NCBI GenBank assembly: GCA_030770535.1
Contig: JASVEC010000009.1
Location: 620,001-684,000, forward strand
Source: Batkoa obscura
Taxonomy: Eukaryota > Entomophthoromycota > Entomophthoromycetes > Entomophthorales > Batkoaceae
DNA: 64,000 nt
Reading direction: 5' to 3'
The notes beneath the pieces are model-generated. The model ran no database searches and had not been told where the DNA came from. It saw only the letters and a list, made by a program, of their open reading frames with translations. Positions within the stretch are counted from its first letter, which is position 1, and each line of letters begins with the position of its first letter. Below, in pieces: positions 38,073-49,099 of the stretch. The position numbers and the translations under genes are program-made.

Positions 38073-39645
38073 ATGGCTTTCCGTTTAGTTTCAAACTCAG
38101 CCCTTAAATCAACGCTTAATAAGGTATTCTTTGTTTCAATCTTTTATTATGATTCATAAATTATAATGATTCAATTTTAATTTAATACATTCAATATTAA
38201 TAAAATTATAAAGGCTTTAATTCCAGCAAAATTAGTACGTGCTGGACTTGCGTCCCACACTTCAGCTTCTTTAGCTCCAGGAACTAAAGTCACTGTTCTT
38301 CCTAATGGACTTACAGTTGCTACTGAAACTCATCCAAACTCTCAAACTGCTACTGTTGGTGTCATGATTGATGCTGGTAGCCGTGCTGAAAATGAAAAAA
38401 ATAATGGTACAGCTCACTTCCTCGAACATATGGCATTCAAGGTATTTCATTTTTATTTATTTTTTAATTTTTTTTAAAGAAAATGTACCGTAGGGTACCA
38501 AAACTCGTAGTCAATTAGATATCGAATTAGCTATTGAAAATATGGGTGGCCATTTAAATGCTTATACTTCCCGCGAACAAACTGTATATTATGCTAAGTG
38601 CCACAAAAAGGATGTTTCTAACTCAGTAGATATCCTTAGCGACATTTTACAAAAATCAACTTTTGATCCAAAGGCTATTGAAAGAGAGCGTGATGTTATC
38701 CTTACTGAACAAATCGAAGTTGAAAAAAATATTGAAGAGGTTGTATTTGATCACCTTCACGCAACTGCTTTCCAAGGCCACTCTCTTGGACGTACCATCC
38801 TTGGACCAAAGGAAAATATCAACTCTATTTCGGCTCAAGACCTCAAAGCTTATATTGGCGAAAATTATTCGCCAGAACGTGTCATCCTTGCTGGTGCCGG
38901 TTCAGTAGCTCATGAAGAATTAGTTGAACTTGCTACCAAACATTTCTCAAATATGCCAGCTGCTAATTCCCCAGCTGGACTCTCAGCTATTAAAACTAAA
39001 CCTCATTTCTCAGGATCTGAAGTCCGTATTCGTCATGATGATCAACAAGCTGCCCACATTGCTCTTGCTGTTGAGGGTGTAAGTTGGGGATCCCCAGATT
39101 ATTTCACCATGCTTTTAATGAGCTCTCTCATTGGGAACTGGGATCGTAGTTTAGGATCATCTAACTTCTTATCATCTCGCCTTTCCCAAATTGTATCCAA
39201 GAATAAGCTTGCTAATTCATTTATGTCTTTCAACACTTCTTACTCAGATACTGGTCTTTGGGGTATCTATCTTATTTCAGAGAATAAGAAACAACTCGAT
39301 GATTTGGTCCATTTCACCCTCAATGAATGGAATCGTTTAACTACCACTGTCACTGATGGTGAAGTAGCCCGTGCTAAACAACAACTTAAAGCCGGTCTTT
39401 TATTCTCATTAGATGGAACCACTCCAGCTTTTGAAGATATGGCTCGTCAAATTATCACTACTGGATCTCGTATTGAACCAAGTGAAGTTGCTTCCAAGAT
39501 CGATAAACTTACTGCTGATGACGTTCGTAGAGTTGCTAGCGAATATCTCTGGGATCGTGAAGTTGCCGTTGTTGGTCATGGTCCAGTTGAGTGTTTGACT
39601 GATTACACCCGTTTACGTGGTAACATGAGTCAAAATCGTTTCTAA
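38073..39645 (+). CDS. MAS1: mitochondrial processing peptidase beta subunit
   Basis: Three exons, 38073..38123, 38214..38441 and 38494..39645, give 476 residues. The N terminus [20 protein letters not shown] is a presequence. The inverted zinc motif HFLEH lies at about 85-89, with the distal glutamate in [12 protein letters not shown]. The glycine-free catalytic context [19 protein letters not shown] and [20 protein letters not shown] mark an active beta-MPP rather than a complex III core protein. It cleaves presequences from imported precursors in the matrix. Codon use is richer in C-ending codons, as in ATP2. The acceptor before exon 3 (ACCGTAG) is well placed by the conserved FKGT junction. 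Confidence 0.95.
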
Positions 39646-41594
39646 GTTTAGGGGATGGCAGTTTTAAAGTATAAACGAGAATATAAAATTAAAAAATTAA
39701 ATTAAATAATTGTTTTTAATTATGGATTTTTTCTGTGCTTTGAGCGTTTTATTTAATGACTTTTATTGTTATAGTTAATATTGTACATAAATTTAGTTAT
39801 TCTTTTGAAAATCTTAGATCCAGAAGGGCGAATATTCTATTGAGCTAAAGAAAGGTAACGATTTATATAATCTCAAAGACCATTTAGGAAGAGCATGAAT
39901 TTCCTTGGAGTTAGAACCCAACCTGTTTATAGCTCAGATGATATTGTTGATTTAGGTAATTTTCTATTCAAGGTATAGATAAATTGAATCTTATTGTTAG
40001 ATTTGATTATGTATTCCCATTCATAGATTTGACTTAATTTTATTAAAAATAGTAATATAAATAAATTTATATAGACTGTCATTTGAAATAGGGTTTGTTT
40101 GCTAGGGCTTGATAATATCAAATGTAAAACTAGTTTTTTTTATAAATTAAGACTCGATTGATAATCAAAAAAATTTAATGATTTCTAATTTTTTAATGAA
40201 ATTAATTATAAAAGTAAAATATCATAAAAAGGTGTAGAAAAATTAACCTATATAATAATAAATAACTATATAAATAAAACGTGGTTAACTAATATTTGCT
40301 CTAAATGATGTTTCATTTTACTAGCATTTACTCAATTTTGTACTAAATTTTTATAGTAGTTTAAAAATTACATATTATGAGATAATTATTAACATAACAA
40401 AATAACATCGTACTATTACAAATAATTAAAATAATTATTATATCTTATTATTTTAACCGGGTTTACTGTCCAAATTTTTATCTTTGAGTGGTAAAATCTA
40501 AAAATAACTAGTATTTTATGAGTTTTAAATTTATTCTTAATGTTCATTTTTGATAGGTTAGGACAAATTATAAATTCAATCATTTTAAGCATGTTAGCAA
40601 TAAAACTGGTTAAACTTAATCAATTACTACTAAGCAAAAAATGAAATTATGTTATAATGATAGCATATAAACGACTAACAAATTGCTTATAAGCTATATG
40701 TTTTAGACATGTTAATATTGCTATATTATATATCTTATAGCATTAATTAAACTTAAATGTCAAAATATCATATTATTTCAAAAGTAAATTAATTTGTGAA
40801 ACAAGCATTTAATAAAAAAATAAATTGATGATCATTGGTTGATCCAAACACAACATTTCCAGGAAGTTTCATAAAAGAGGTAATGATTGGTTAAAAGGGC
40901 AAACTAGGTATATTAAGGCGTAATGTAAGATTCAAGTATAAAAGCAACATCTTTTACTTATTAAATCAGCTATTTTTTTTAAAAAAAAGTGAACTTTATT
41001 TTTTCAACGGATTTGATTTTATCCCATTTAGCTTAAAAGTTTATCAAGTTTAAATTCAATATTTCTCCTTGAAGCCATTTCTATTTTTCAACAAAAGTAT
41101 TTCAACGTCCACGTTCTATTTTTAACTTTTGTTATTTTTAACTTTTATTTAACGGAAAGTTAGTTTTATTTTTTTAAATAACCAATAAGTTCTTAAAGAG
41201 AACCATAGCCCCTGTACCTCTTAGTTTTTAATCCCTAATTTTTGATTCTCCTTTTATATTACTTAATCTTTCTTAAAAATTTTAATAGACCCTTTTTTTA
41301 GTTCTCTTACTTCCCTTTCAAAAGTTTCAAAAAACGCCAATACTTTTTATCAAGATTTATACCATCTGTATTTTGCCATCATACTGTACTCTTAGTGTCT
41401 AACTATTGAAAAATCCTTGTTTAAAAATAGACTCATTACATTCAACCTCAGGTTAAGGAAAACATCATCTCATTTCATCAACTGTATAAATCCGCTCAAT
41501 TTTTTGTATAAACAATATTAATTGTAATTCTAAAAATCAACTTTAATCACTATTTACCTAATATTAACTGCTTCAATCTAAACTTAAAACAAAA
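39646..41594. promoter_or_regulatory. intergenic with a TATA box upstream of the 41595 gene
   Basis: About 1.9 kb without a supported gene. Near the right end a TATA box (TATAAAAG, 40937-40944) follows a reverse CCAAT box (TGATTGG near 40883), so transcription of the 41595 gene may start near 40970. That would give a pyrimidine-rich leader of about 600 nt. A short frame at 39895 (MNFLGVRTQPVYSSDDIVDL) is not supported as a gene. Confidence 0.4.
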
Positions 41595-42320
41595 ATGTCC
41601 ACTTTACTTCACCCAACCTTTTCAACTAGTTCTCAATTGGACAATGAATTACCCTCTTTCACTCTCCCACTTCGCCCTGCTTCTACTTCCAATATCGGTT
41701 CAAAAGATTATTCTAATGACCTTTCGTTACTTCGTTCATTCGCATTACAGCGTTCTCTTCAATATTCGGAAAAAAATAGTGTTGAATTAAACAGTAATAA
41801 TGAAGACAACGATATTATAGCACCCTCACCAAGGAAGTTATTTTCACCACCAATTATCTTTGAAACAAATAGTGAAAATATGATGAGTTATCATGACAAC
41901 TATAATGAAGAGCCTATAGAAGAAGATAAGGAAAAAGAAGGAGCATCGGAAAGTAACTTGATCAATTATGAATTTAATAACGAAGAGAACTTAGTACTTT
42001 CAGAGTTATTATCCATCACAAGACCAGACAGTGTAAAAAAGAAATATAATCAAAGTCATCACTCCTCAAATAGTAGCAACTCAAACCAGCATAACATCTT
42101 TAGAGCTTACAGCTATACCCCAGACCCTACCATTGGGTTTGAAGGTTGGTCTTCCCGACAATTAGCTAAAGAGCTTGGTAGCTTACGTAGTGGTATTTTT
42201 CCACGTCATTACCGAGATTCAAATAGTAAATATTCCACTTTGCCTTCAAAGCGTAGTGGGAATAACCATCAGCATCGTTCAATCATTGAAATTTCTAAAG
42301 ATTTCCAAGCCGAGTTTTGA
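41595..42320 (+). CDS. hypothetical, largely disordered protein
   Basis: Single-exon gene of 241 residues. The first half is Ser/Asn-rich (SSQLDNELPSFTLPLRPAST), the middle acidic (EEPIEEDKEKEGASESN), and the last 70 residues contain a denser stretch, GFEGWSSRQLAKELGSLRSG then IFPRHYRDSNSKYSTLPSKR. The SRQLAKELGSLRSG segment could form a short helix and may be the conserved part. No catalytic domain or membrane segment. A TATA box about 650 bp upstream and a long pyrimidine-rich leader suggest regulated expression. The function is unknown. It is convergent with the nucleoporin gene, 206 bp apart. Confidence 0.6.
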   Translation: MSTLLHPTFSTSSQLDNELPSFTLPLRPASTSNIGSKDYSNDLSLLRSFALQRSLQYSEKNSVELNSNNEDNDIIAPSPRKLFSPPIIFETNSENMMSYHDNYNEEPIEEDKEKEGASESNLINYEFNNEENLVLSELLSITRPDSVKKKYNQSHHSSNSSNSNQHNIFRAYSYTPDPTIGFEGWSSRQLAKELGSLRSGIFPRHYRDSNSKYSTLPSKRSGNNHQHRSIIEISKDFQAEF

Positions 42321-42526
42321 GTAAAAAAAATAAAATCCAAATTGTATTATTAAATTTAGCCTTTTTAGTTTTCATTACTGTTATTTAAATGAAAATTTAT
42401 AGCATTTTTGAATGATTTCTAAGTAGTTTTTATTATAGCATAATAGAAGAGACAAACGATAGCTTAGATTTATTTTTATTAGCGCATAAAGAAGGAGCAA
42501 AAAGGGATGGAAGTTTGTGTAACCTT

Positions 42527-45484
42527 CTAATTAATCTCCCAAATTGGAAGCTCCGAATCCTTATTTAACTTTTTGACTTTATCCCTAAACTTTCCAGCCC
42601 ATTCTTTTTTATTTTCAAACTCTGTAACCTTAGCCAAATCAATAGAATTAAAATTAAACTCCATAAAAGCATTTAAAAAGGATCTAATAGAAGGGTTATC
42701 CATATGATGAAAATCTAACTTATCATTATTGTCTTTAATTAAATCCATCATATATTGAAGTTCACTAACATCCTTTAATATATTCCATAATATTTCTTTA
42801 ACTGAATGTGTACGTTCTCTTCTTTCAATTGTTTTATTAAACTTGTTATTTTCTATGCTGGTGTAATAGTTGGTGATAGAACGATGTACTTCTGCTATTT
42901 CTTTGTTTAATTTCTATTAATTTATCAGTGAATTGTTGTAATATAATATAGTATAATAGCTTACTAAACAACCAGAAGTGACAATAAATTGGTATTCAGG
43001 GGAAGAGTGAGAGTAAGTTATAGTGTTATTTGAATTTAAAGAAGAGATTAATGTTTGAATTGAAGTTAATTGCTTATTAACTAAAATTAAGCTTAGTTAA
43101 TGTAGTACAATATAATAATAATAAACTTACTTTTTATAATGTCGTTTTTCACATGGAGTATATACTCAATTAAATCAAAACTATCTCTATAATTTTGTTC
43201 CGTTTCAATCTCTATTTTTTCAATTTTATGAATTAAATAATCAATTCTACTATTTAACTGGTAGTACTTTTGCCAGTCATGCTTATGCTGTCCAAAGCTA
43301 TGTTTAATCTATAAAATTTTTATTAACTGATGGCCATATAATGGCAAAACAATACTTACTAATTGTAACCTTATAAAAAAATCCCTATATTCTTTAAATT
43401 TCTAAACAAAATAAAATTTAAAAAATTTAAAAATAACGAATGAAATAATTACATTTGGATCCGCTAACTCTGGAGATGTAAACTTCTTATTGAACTCCAA
43501 ATCAAAATCTAAATTATATTAAGTAAGGAACAAAAAATAAAATATCAATTTACCATTAAATAAGTCCAGCCCTTTGGATTTAAGATAAGCTTCAATGTCA
43601 TTTATATCCTCTTTTACTTCCTCTTCTAGTATAAATGCTCCTTCTTCTTTTTTACCTAAATTAGGTTGAACTGCTTTAATTCCTTTTTTAATCTCTTTTT
43701 TAAAGTAATCATCTATTTTCATTCTCTGTATCTCTTCGCTTTCTCTTTCTTCTTCTTTTTCATGATCTTCTTCCCCTACCTCTTCAATTACTTCTTCAAT
43801 TACTTCTTCAATTACTTCTTCAATTACTTCTTCAATTACTTCTTCAATTACTTCTTGCTCCTCTTCCTCGCTTTCATCATCGTCATCATCGTCATCATCA
43901 TCATGGGTATTTATACTTTCAATTGAAATAATTCTCTCTTCAAACTTTTCATAATCAAATAAAAGTTGATTCCTTTTATCATTATAGTGTTGCATAAGTT
44001 TTGATTTCAACTCTGGGTTAGAGCAAAACTCACTGGATAACATATCATAACTCTGTAAACGACCTGAAGAATTCAATACAAGAACAATAGGCATACCATT
44101 AGTATCATCCAAATCATTAGATAAATTTGGTATTTTATAGTGATTGTTAAAGTCGATTTGTAATTGAATTAATTTTAGTTCTTCGGCTCTCATCACTGGA
44201 AGATTAATGCAATTATTTTCGTCTAAGTCCAATAAATAAAATTTATTATCTTCATTTTGGCATCCTATTAATTTAATATCGGTATAATAATTAAACCCTA
44301 ATACTAATATCATTCCATACTTTTCGTTATAGTGTTGAATCTTTTGTACTTCAAATTTAACTTCATACTCTTTTTCTTCCTCATTAACCGTTGTAAAGAA
44401 TAAATTTTCAAAATTAGTATATACAGGATTATCCTGGTCTTGGATATTGATAATACTAATACTTTGTTGAATATCCGTTAATTGATCACCTTCGTATATT
44501 TTATTATAATAAATAGCAAGTACTAACGCTTTATTTAGCCATTCTATTTTATTTACTAATAAATGGATCAGCAAAGATTCATCTTACAAAAATATTATTC
44601 TATTTACCTTTCCAATCACTTTCAATAACATTAGGTGGTTTAATGGTCTTTAATTGATTCCCTTTCAAATCGTAAATGGCTAAACTACAATCTTGATTTC
44701 CAACACTAATCTGAGTACCATCATATGTCCAATTTACAGCAAACGCCTCATCTTTCTTCCATATTTCTTCGTCATTTTGATTGAGTAACAGTACCTGTCT
44801 ATTTTTTAATAGGACTAAATTATATTCAGGTTGTTTTGGATTGTTTAATACCAATTGAATAAAGCTCGAATTATTTAACTTAGTACTATTAATCGGCTTA
44901 TTGTTATCCTAAAAGAAACTAAACGATGATCAATAGTTTAATAAAAACAAACTTACTTCATTTAATAATTGCTCAGCATCAAAAAACAATATTTGATTAT
45001 CTTTAGTTGCAACAATAACCTGACTATCCAAAGAGCCCAAAGCAACGCTTGCAACTTTACTAACTCCCTCTAACTTTATCCTCTTAAACAACTTACTTAA
45101 TTTCATTTGATTCCTTATTCCATATTGTATGGTATAACAATCCGCTATATATAAACCTAAATAGAAAGTAGTTAATTTACAAAAATAATATTTTACTATC
45201 AAAAATACTTTTTCTAATTCCAAAGACATAATATCCCTTTTTATTAGAAACGCATAGTAATTGACTATATGGAATTAAATTTGGGGTTTTGGATATTAAT
45301 TCACTCCCAATATCTTTAGAAATAAGTCGAAATTTCAAGTCCTAATTAAATTAATAAAAATTACTATTTTTTAAAAAGAAATTACATCATCATCGATCTC
45401 AAGTATTTCATCAAACTATTTTTACTGTTAGTTATCCATTTCGACCTCATTTTATATTCTATTTACTTCACTATAGTCTGACAT
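42527..45484 (-). CDS. NUP159: Nup159/Nup214-like nucleoporin, FG-poor
   Basis: Eleven exons: 45484..45467, 45415..45386, 45341..45209, 45156..44957, 44908..44608, 44582..43554, 43508..43453, 43401..43360, 43308..43131, 43080..42965 and 42913..42527, giving about 829 residues. Residues about 15-410 form a beta-propeller like that of Nup159/Nup214: LKFRLISKD, YSQLLCVSNKKGYYVFG, VNWTYDGTQISVGNQDCSLA, LPVMRAEELKLIQLQIDF and MPIVLVLNSSGRLQSYDM. Then come poly-Asp, a six-fold EEVI repeat (about 470-497) and a coiled-coil-prone C terminus (IDYLIHKIEKIEIETEQN; KEILWNILKDVSELQYMMD). The family recruits Dbp5 on the cytoplasmic pore face for mRNA export. The long FG region of yeast and animal homologues is missing; only isolated FG pairs occur. 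The donor of exon 3 could instead be 45197. Confidence 0.75.
43789..43861. repeat. 12-bp tandem repeat encoding EEVI units
   Basis: About six copies of CTTCAATTACTT in the plus strand, coding (E-E-V-I)n on the minus strand inside the Nup159-like gene. Copies are identical at the DNA level, suggesting recent slippage expansion. Confidence 0.92.
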
Positions 45485-45993
45485 CTTTTAAATAAAAAAT
45501 GATTATCTGTTTTTTTAACTTTAAACTTTAGATTCCAAATTTCAGATTTCAAATTTTATTCGAAGCAACTTTGCACTTTTGAATCCCAACCTTTTAGTTT
45601 TTGCAGTCAACAATGTTTGTGTCTTCATTTAATTATTATCAGAATATGAAAAATCAAGCTATCTATAGTTTTAGTCAGCTACCAACAATAAGCTATTAGT
45701 TTTGTTTTGTAACCCATTTAATCATTTATTAGACATGTTTAGTTTTTTACCCTTTATTTCTTATTTTTTATCCATTGTTTATAATGCTGTTATAATCTAA
45801 ACTTAATCCCAAGCTTTATAGAATTTATCATAGTTTATATATTAGAGCTATTAATATAAACTATAAAAAATTAATTTATTCAAGTGTTTTAACAAATAAC
45901 TATTTAAAACATTAAATATAAAAAGTGATTAGTTGTTATTTGCTGCATTTAAATTGGTTTATTGTTAATACTTAATCAAAATAACTATCACTA

Positions 45994-46099
45994 TCAATGG
46001 ATGTATTTTTGTGTTTGAGAATTTTACTAATAACCTTTCCGCTCAAACAGCGCTTAAAAAATAGAAAAAATAATGAAACTAAAAAAAACATCCCCATGT
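45994..46099 (-). mobile_element. MITE copy
   Basis: CAATGGATGTATTTTTGTG to AACATCCCCATGT with core CAAACAGCGCTTAAAAAATAG. It marks the left edge of a 4-kb repeat island. Confidence 0.82.
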
Positions 46100-46310
46100 A
46101 TTTTAATAAATTATAAATAAAGCTTTTTATATCAAATATAAAATATATAACAAGTAAGAAAAAGTAGTATATATATTTGAATTTTGTATGTTTAACTTTA
46201 AATTAATTTAAAATCAAAAAAAATAACAAAAAAATTTTAAGATTAATATTAAAAAATTTAACTACAAGTTATTTTATAAGCTTAAATCTAATTAAATTAT
46301 ATATTTCATT

Positions 46311-46417
46311 ATATGGGGGTGTTTTTTTTGGTTTCATTATTTTTTCCATTTTTTAAGCGTTATTTGAGTGGAAAGATTGTTAGTAAAATCCTTAAATAAA
46401 AAAATACATCCCCATAT
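46311..46417 (+). mobile_element. MITE copy, near consensus
   Basis: ATATGGGGGTGTTTTTTTT to AAAATACATCCCCATAT, with core AAGCGTTATTTGAGTGG and both ends intact. It is opposite in orientation to the copy 210 bp to the left. Confidence 0.88.
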
Positions 46418-46786
46418 AAATCAATCTTAATTAACTTTGGTTTATTAGAAAATTAACTATATTAAAAACTTAATATAAATTATTCAAATATTTTTTTTAG
46501 TAAAATTAATTTTAATGCTTTATATATTATATGATACAAATAAGCTTTTTTTAAAGTTAAATGTTTTTAGAAAATCACAATTAAAACTTTTAGGTTATTT
46601 TAACCTAAAGAAGTGTGAAATATTGCTTTATTTAGCTCTCGGATTGATTATAACACAACAATCACTTAAGTTGTTGTGTTCTCAAGTTCAAACACAATCA
46701 AACCAGAATCCCTTATTTTGATTTGCTGCGAGAATTTATAACTTCACATTGCAAACAATATTATCTCCTTTTAATATCCATACTTA

Positions 46787-47073
46787 TTGGAGTATAAAAG
46801 AGATTCTTCAATATGATAACTCGAGGCTTTTTAGTTAGATTACTCCCTGATAACGTATCGTTAATAAAATCACTAAGTCTTTCTGACAACATCTTATATA
46901 GATTTTACGGTAGTATCTTCCATTGTATTTGTTTACATAATTCGTAGCTTATTACGTATTATTCCTATTAAGTTAAGTCTATCTTAGTTACATAAACTAA
47001 GACCCTTCGACTCAAGGCAAGTTAATTAAGCAAGAGTAGCTTTTAACTTCGACCACTAAGTATCAACTTTCAC
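46787..47073 (-). mobile_element. LTR-like repeat, truncated copy
   Basis: Reverse-orientation copy of the first ~290 bp of the 480-bp repeat, ending at 47073 with CTTTCAC. It supplies one of the two empty-site sequences (GATACGTTATCAGGGAG) that date the MITE insertion at 7260 as later. Fossil copy without internal genes. Confidence 0.7.
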
Positions 47074-47287
47074 AAAGATACTATTCTTATATTTTTATAT
47101 TTATATTTAGCAATCATAATAAAAAATAACTGTTATTATGTTTTTTATATATAGCTATTTAATTAAAGTATAATTATTTTTTTTAATATAACAACCCAAA
47201 GCTTTTTTAAATTATTTTTTAATGTTATATTTTTTAATAAAACTATTAAATCTTAATATATATATATTTTATAACAATGTTTTTTAT

Positions 47288-47438
47288 TTTATTTGTTTTA
47301 TATAATTTATAGCTTATTGCATACTATTTTTATTAATTTAAGTTTATTTCAGTTATATAAATTAAGGCCTTTTAACTTATAGCTAGTTAATTAAGCAAAA
47401 ACTGCTATCGATTTTAATTATTAAGTACCAGCTTTTGT
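47288..47438 (-). mobile_element. LTR-like repeat, old degraded fragment
   Basis: Diverged fragment of the same repeat, recognisable by TTTATATAATTTATAGCTTATT and AGTTATATAAATTAAGGCC. It appears much older than the copies at 46.8 and 48.5 kb. Confidence 0.55.
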
Positions 47439-47453
47439 GATAATAAAAAGGTT

Positions 47454-47559
47454 CTATGGGGGTGTTTTTTTTGGCTTCACTATTTTTTCCATTTTTAAGC
47501 GCTATTTGAGTGGAAAGGTTGTTAGTAAAATTCTTAAACACAAAAATATATCCCCATAT
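47454..47559 (+). mobile_element. MITE copy
   Basis: CTATGGGGGTGTTTTTTTT to AAATATATCCCCATATA, core AAGCGCTATTTGAGTGG. It sits 16 bp beyond the degraded LTR-like fragment. Confidence 0.87.
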
Positions 47560-47821
47560 ATTATATGTGATTTTAATTTATTCAGATCTAAAAACTTTAT
47601 AACTTTTTTAACTAAAATTTAATATTTAATATTTAAATATCTTTAGCTTCGTAATTGCTATTTCTATTTAAATAAAATATAAGTTTTATATTTGGATATT
47701 AGTTTAAATAATCTATAGTATCATAATTTAAATTTATATATTTTATTAATTTTTTATATTTATTAATTTTTTTTTTTTAATAACTATAATAACTATAATA
47801 ACTATAATATTTTTTCTAATT

Positions 47822-47924
47822 ATGTAGAGAGGTATTTTTTTGTTTAAGAATTTCACTAACTCTTCCGCTCAAATGGCGCTAAAAAATGGAAAAAATAATG
47901 AAGCCAAAAAAAACACCTTCATAT
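47822..47924 (-). mobile_element. MITE copy
   Basis: ATGTAGAGAGGTATTTTTTTG to AACACCTTCATAT, core CAAATGGCGCTAAAAAATGG; slightly worn left end. Confidence 0.78.
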
Positions 47925-48456
47925 TTAAAAAAAAATTAATCAATTAATCAAATTTTACCATTTTATAAAAAATTTAAAAAAACATAGCTTTTACTATTAA
48001 TATAATAATTATTTATTAATATATTAACTTAGATAAAATATTTAAAAATATATTAACTTAGATAAAATATTTAAAAATAAATTTTTGTTATTTATTATTT
48101 ATTGTTTTTTTAATTTAATTAATTTATAATTAAAATATGCTAATAATTATGCTATCAAACTATATATAAAAATTAAATTATTATATTAATTCCAGATTAT
48201 TTTAAAAATTCATAACTTTTAAATTAAGTAAAAATAGAAAAAACTGCTATTTAAAGCTAAAGCTATTCAATATATAGTTTATATAACTAAAAGCTATAAA
48301 AAATCAATAATTATATATTAAATAAAAGCCAGCTTATAATAAAACAATTTAATAATTTAATATAAAAATATCAATAATTAAAATAATTAAAAAACTAAAT
48401 GCTATACAAGTTTATTTCTAATTTGTATCTGATATAATTTAACAGTAATAATAAGC

Positions 48457-48936
48457 GTGAAAGTTGGTACTCAGTGGTAGGAGTTAAAAGCAGTTCTTGG
48501 TTGATTAACTTGCCTTGAGTCGAACGGTCTTAGTTTATATAACTAAGATAGACTTAACTTAATAGGAATAATACGTAATAAGCTATGAACTATATAAAAC
48601 AAATAGAATAGACAATACTACTGTAAAATTTACGTAAGATGTTGTCAGAAAGACTTAGTGATTTTATTAATGATATGTTATCAGGGAGTAATCCAACTAA
48701 AAAGCCTCAAGTTATCATGTTGAAGAATCTCTTTCATACACCAACTGGGTGGCTATATATAAGGAACATTATAACAGTTATTCCTTATTATAGTTGCCAA
48801 GTATGGACATTAAAACGTGGACAATAAGTTCTTCATAATCAGGTGGTAGCAATTCTCACAGAAAACCTATATAAGGAACTCTGAATTGATTATTATATTA
48901 TAATCAATCCTAGAGCTAATGAATCGATATTTCGCA
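48457..48936 (+). mobile_element. LTR-like repeat, complete copy with 5-bp target duplication
   Basis: 480-bp copy from GTGAAAGTTGGTACTCA to GATATTTCGCA, flanked by TAAGC on both sides (48452-48456 and 48937-48941). Five-bp duplication and TATA-like CTATATAAGGAACTCTG near the 3' end support a solo LTR of a retrovirus-like LTR retrotransposon. It looks whole as an LTR but carries no internal region. A 62-codon open stretch at 48639-48827 is most likely fortuitous. Confidence 0.68.
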
Positions 48937-48958
48937 TAAGCAAGCATTTAATAGCAGC

Positions 48959-49065
48959 ATATAGGGGTGTTTTTTTTGGCTTCATGGCTTTTTCTACTTT
49001 TTAAGCGCTATTTAAGTGGAAAAATTGCTAGTAAAATTGTTGAATATAAAAATACATCCCTATAT
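48959..49065 (+). mobile_element. MITE copy
   Basis: ATATAGGGGTGTTTTTTTT to AAATACATCCCTATATA with core AAGCGCTATTTAAGTGG. Located 22 bp after the LTR-like repeat and next to the 3' end of an F-box/LRR relic. Confidence 0.84.
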
Positions 49066-49099
49066 ACTAATAATATAATACTTTTTAATAAATGATAAT

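Noticed and set aside
39895-39978. Short frame MNFLGVRTQPVYSSDDIVDL downstream of MPP beta
   Set aside because: Only about 27 codons; no acceptor with matching phase and no recognisable continuation.
43666-43926. 86-codon Phe/Tyr-rich plus-strand frame
   Set aside because: It is the antisense shadow of the acidic and EEVI-coding region of the Nup159-like gene; the aromatic repeat is the complement of Glu/Asp codons.
48639-48827. 62-codon frame inside the LTR-like repeat
   Set aside because: It lies between the inverted ends of a repeat with solo-LTR character and matches no retroelement domain; treated as fortuitous.
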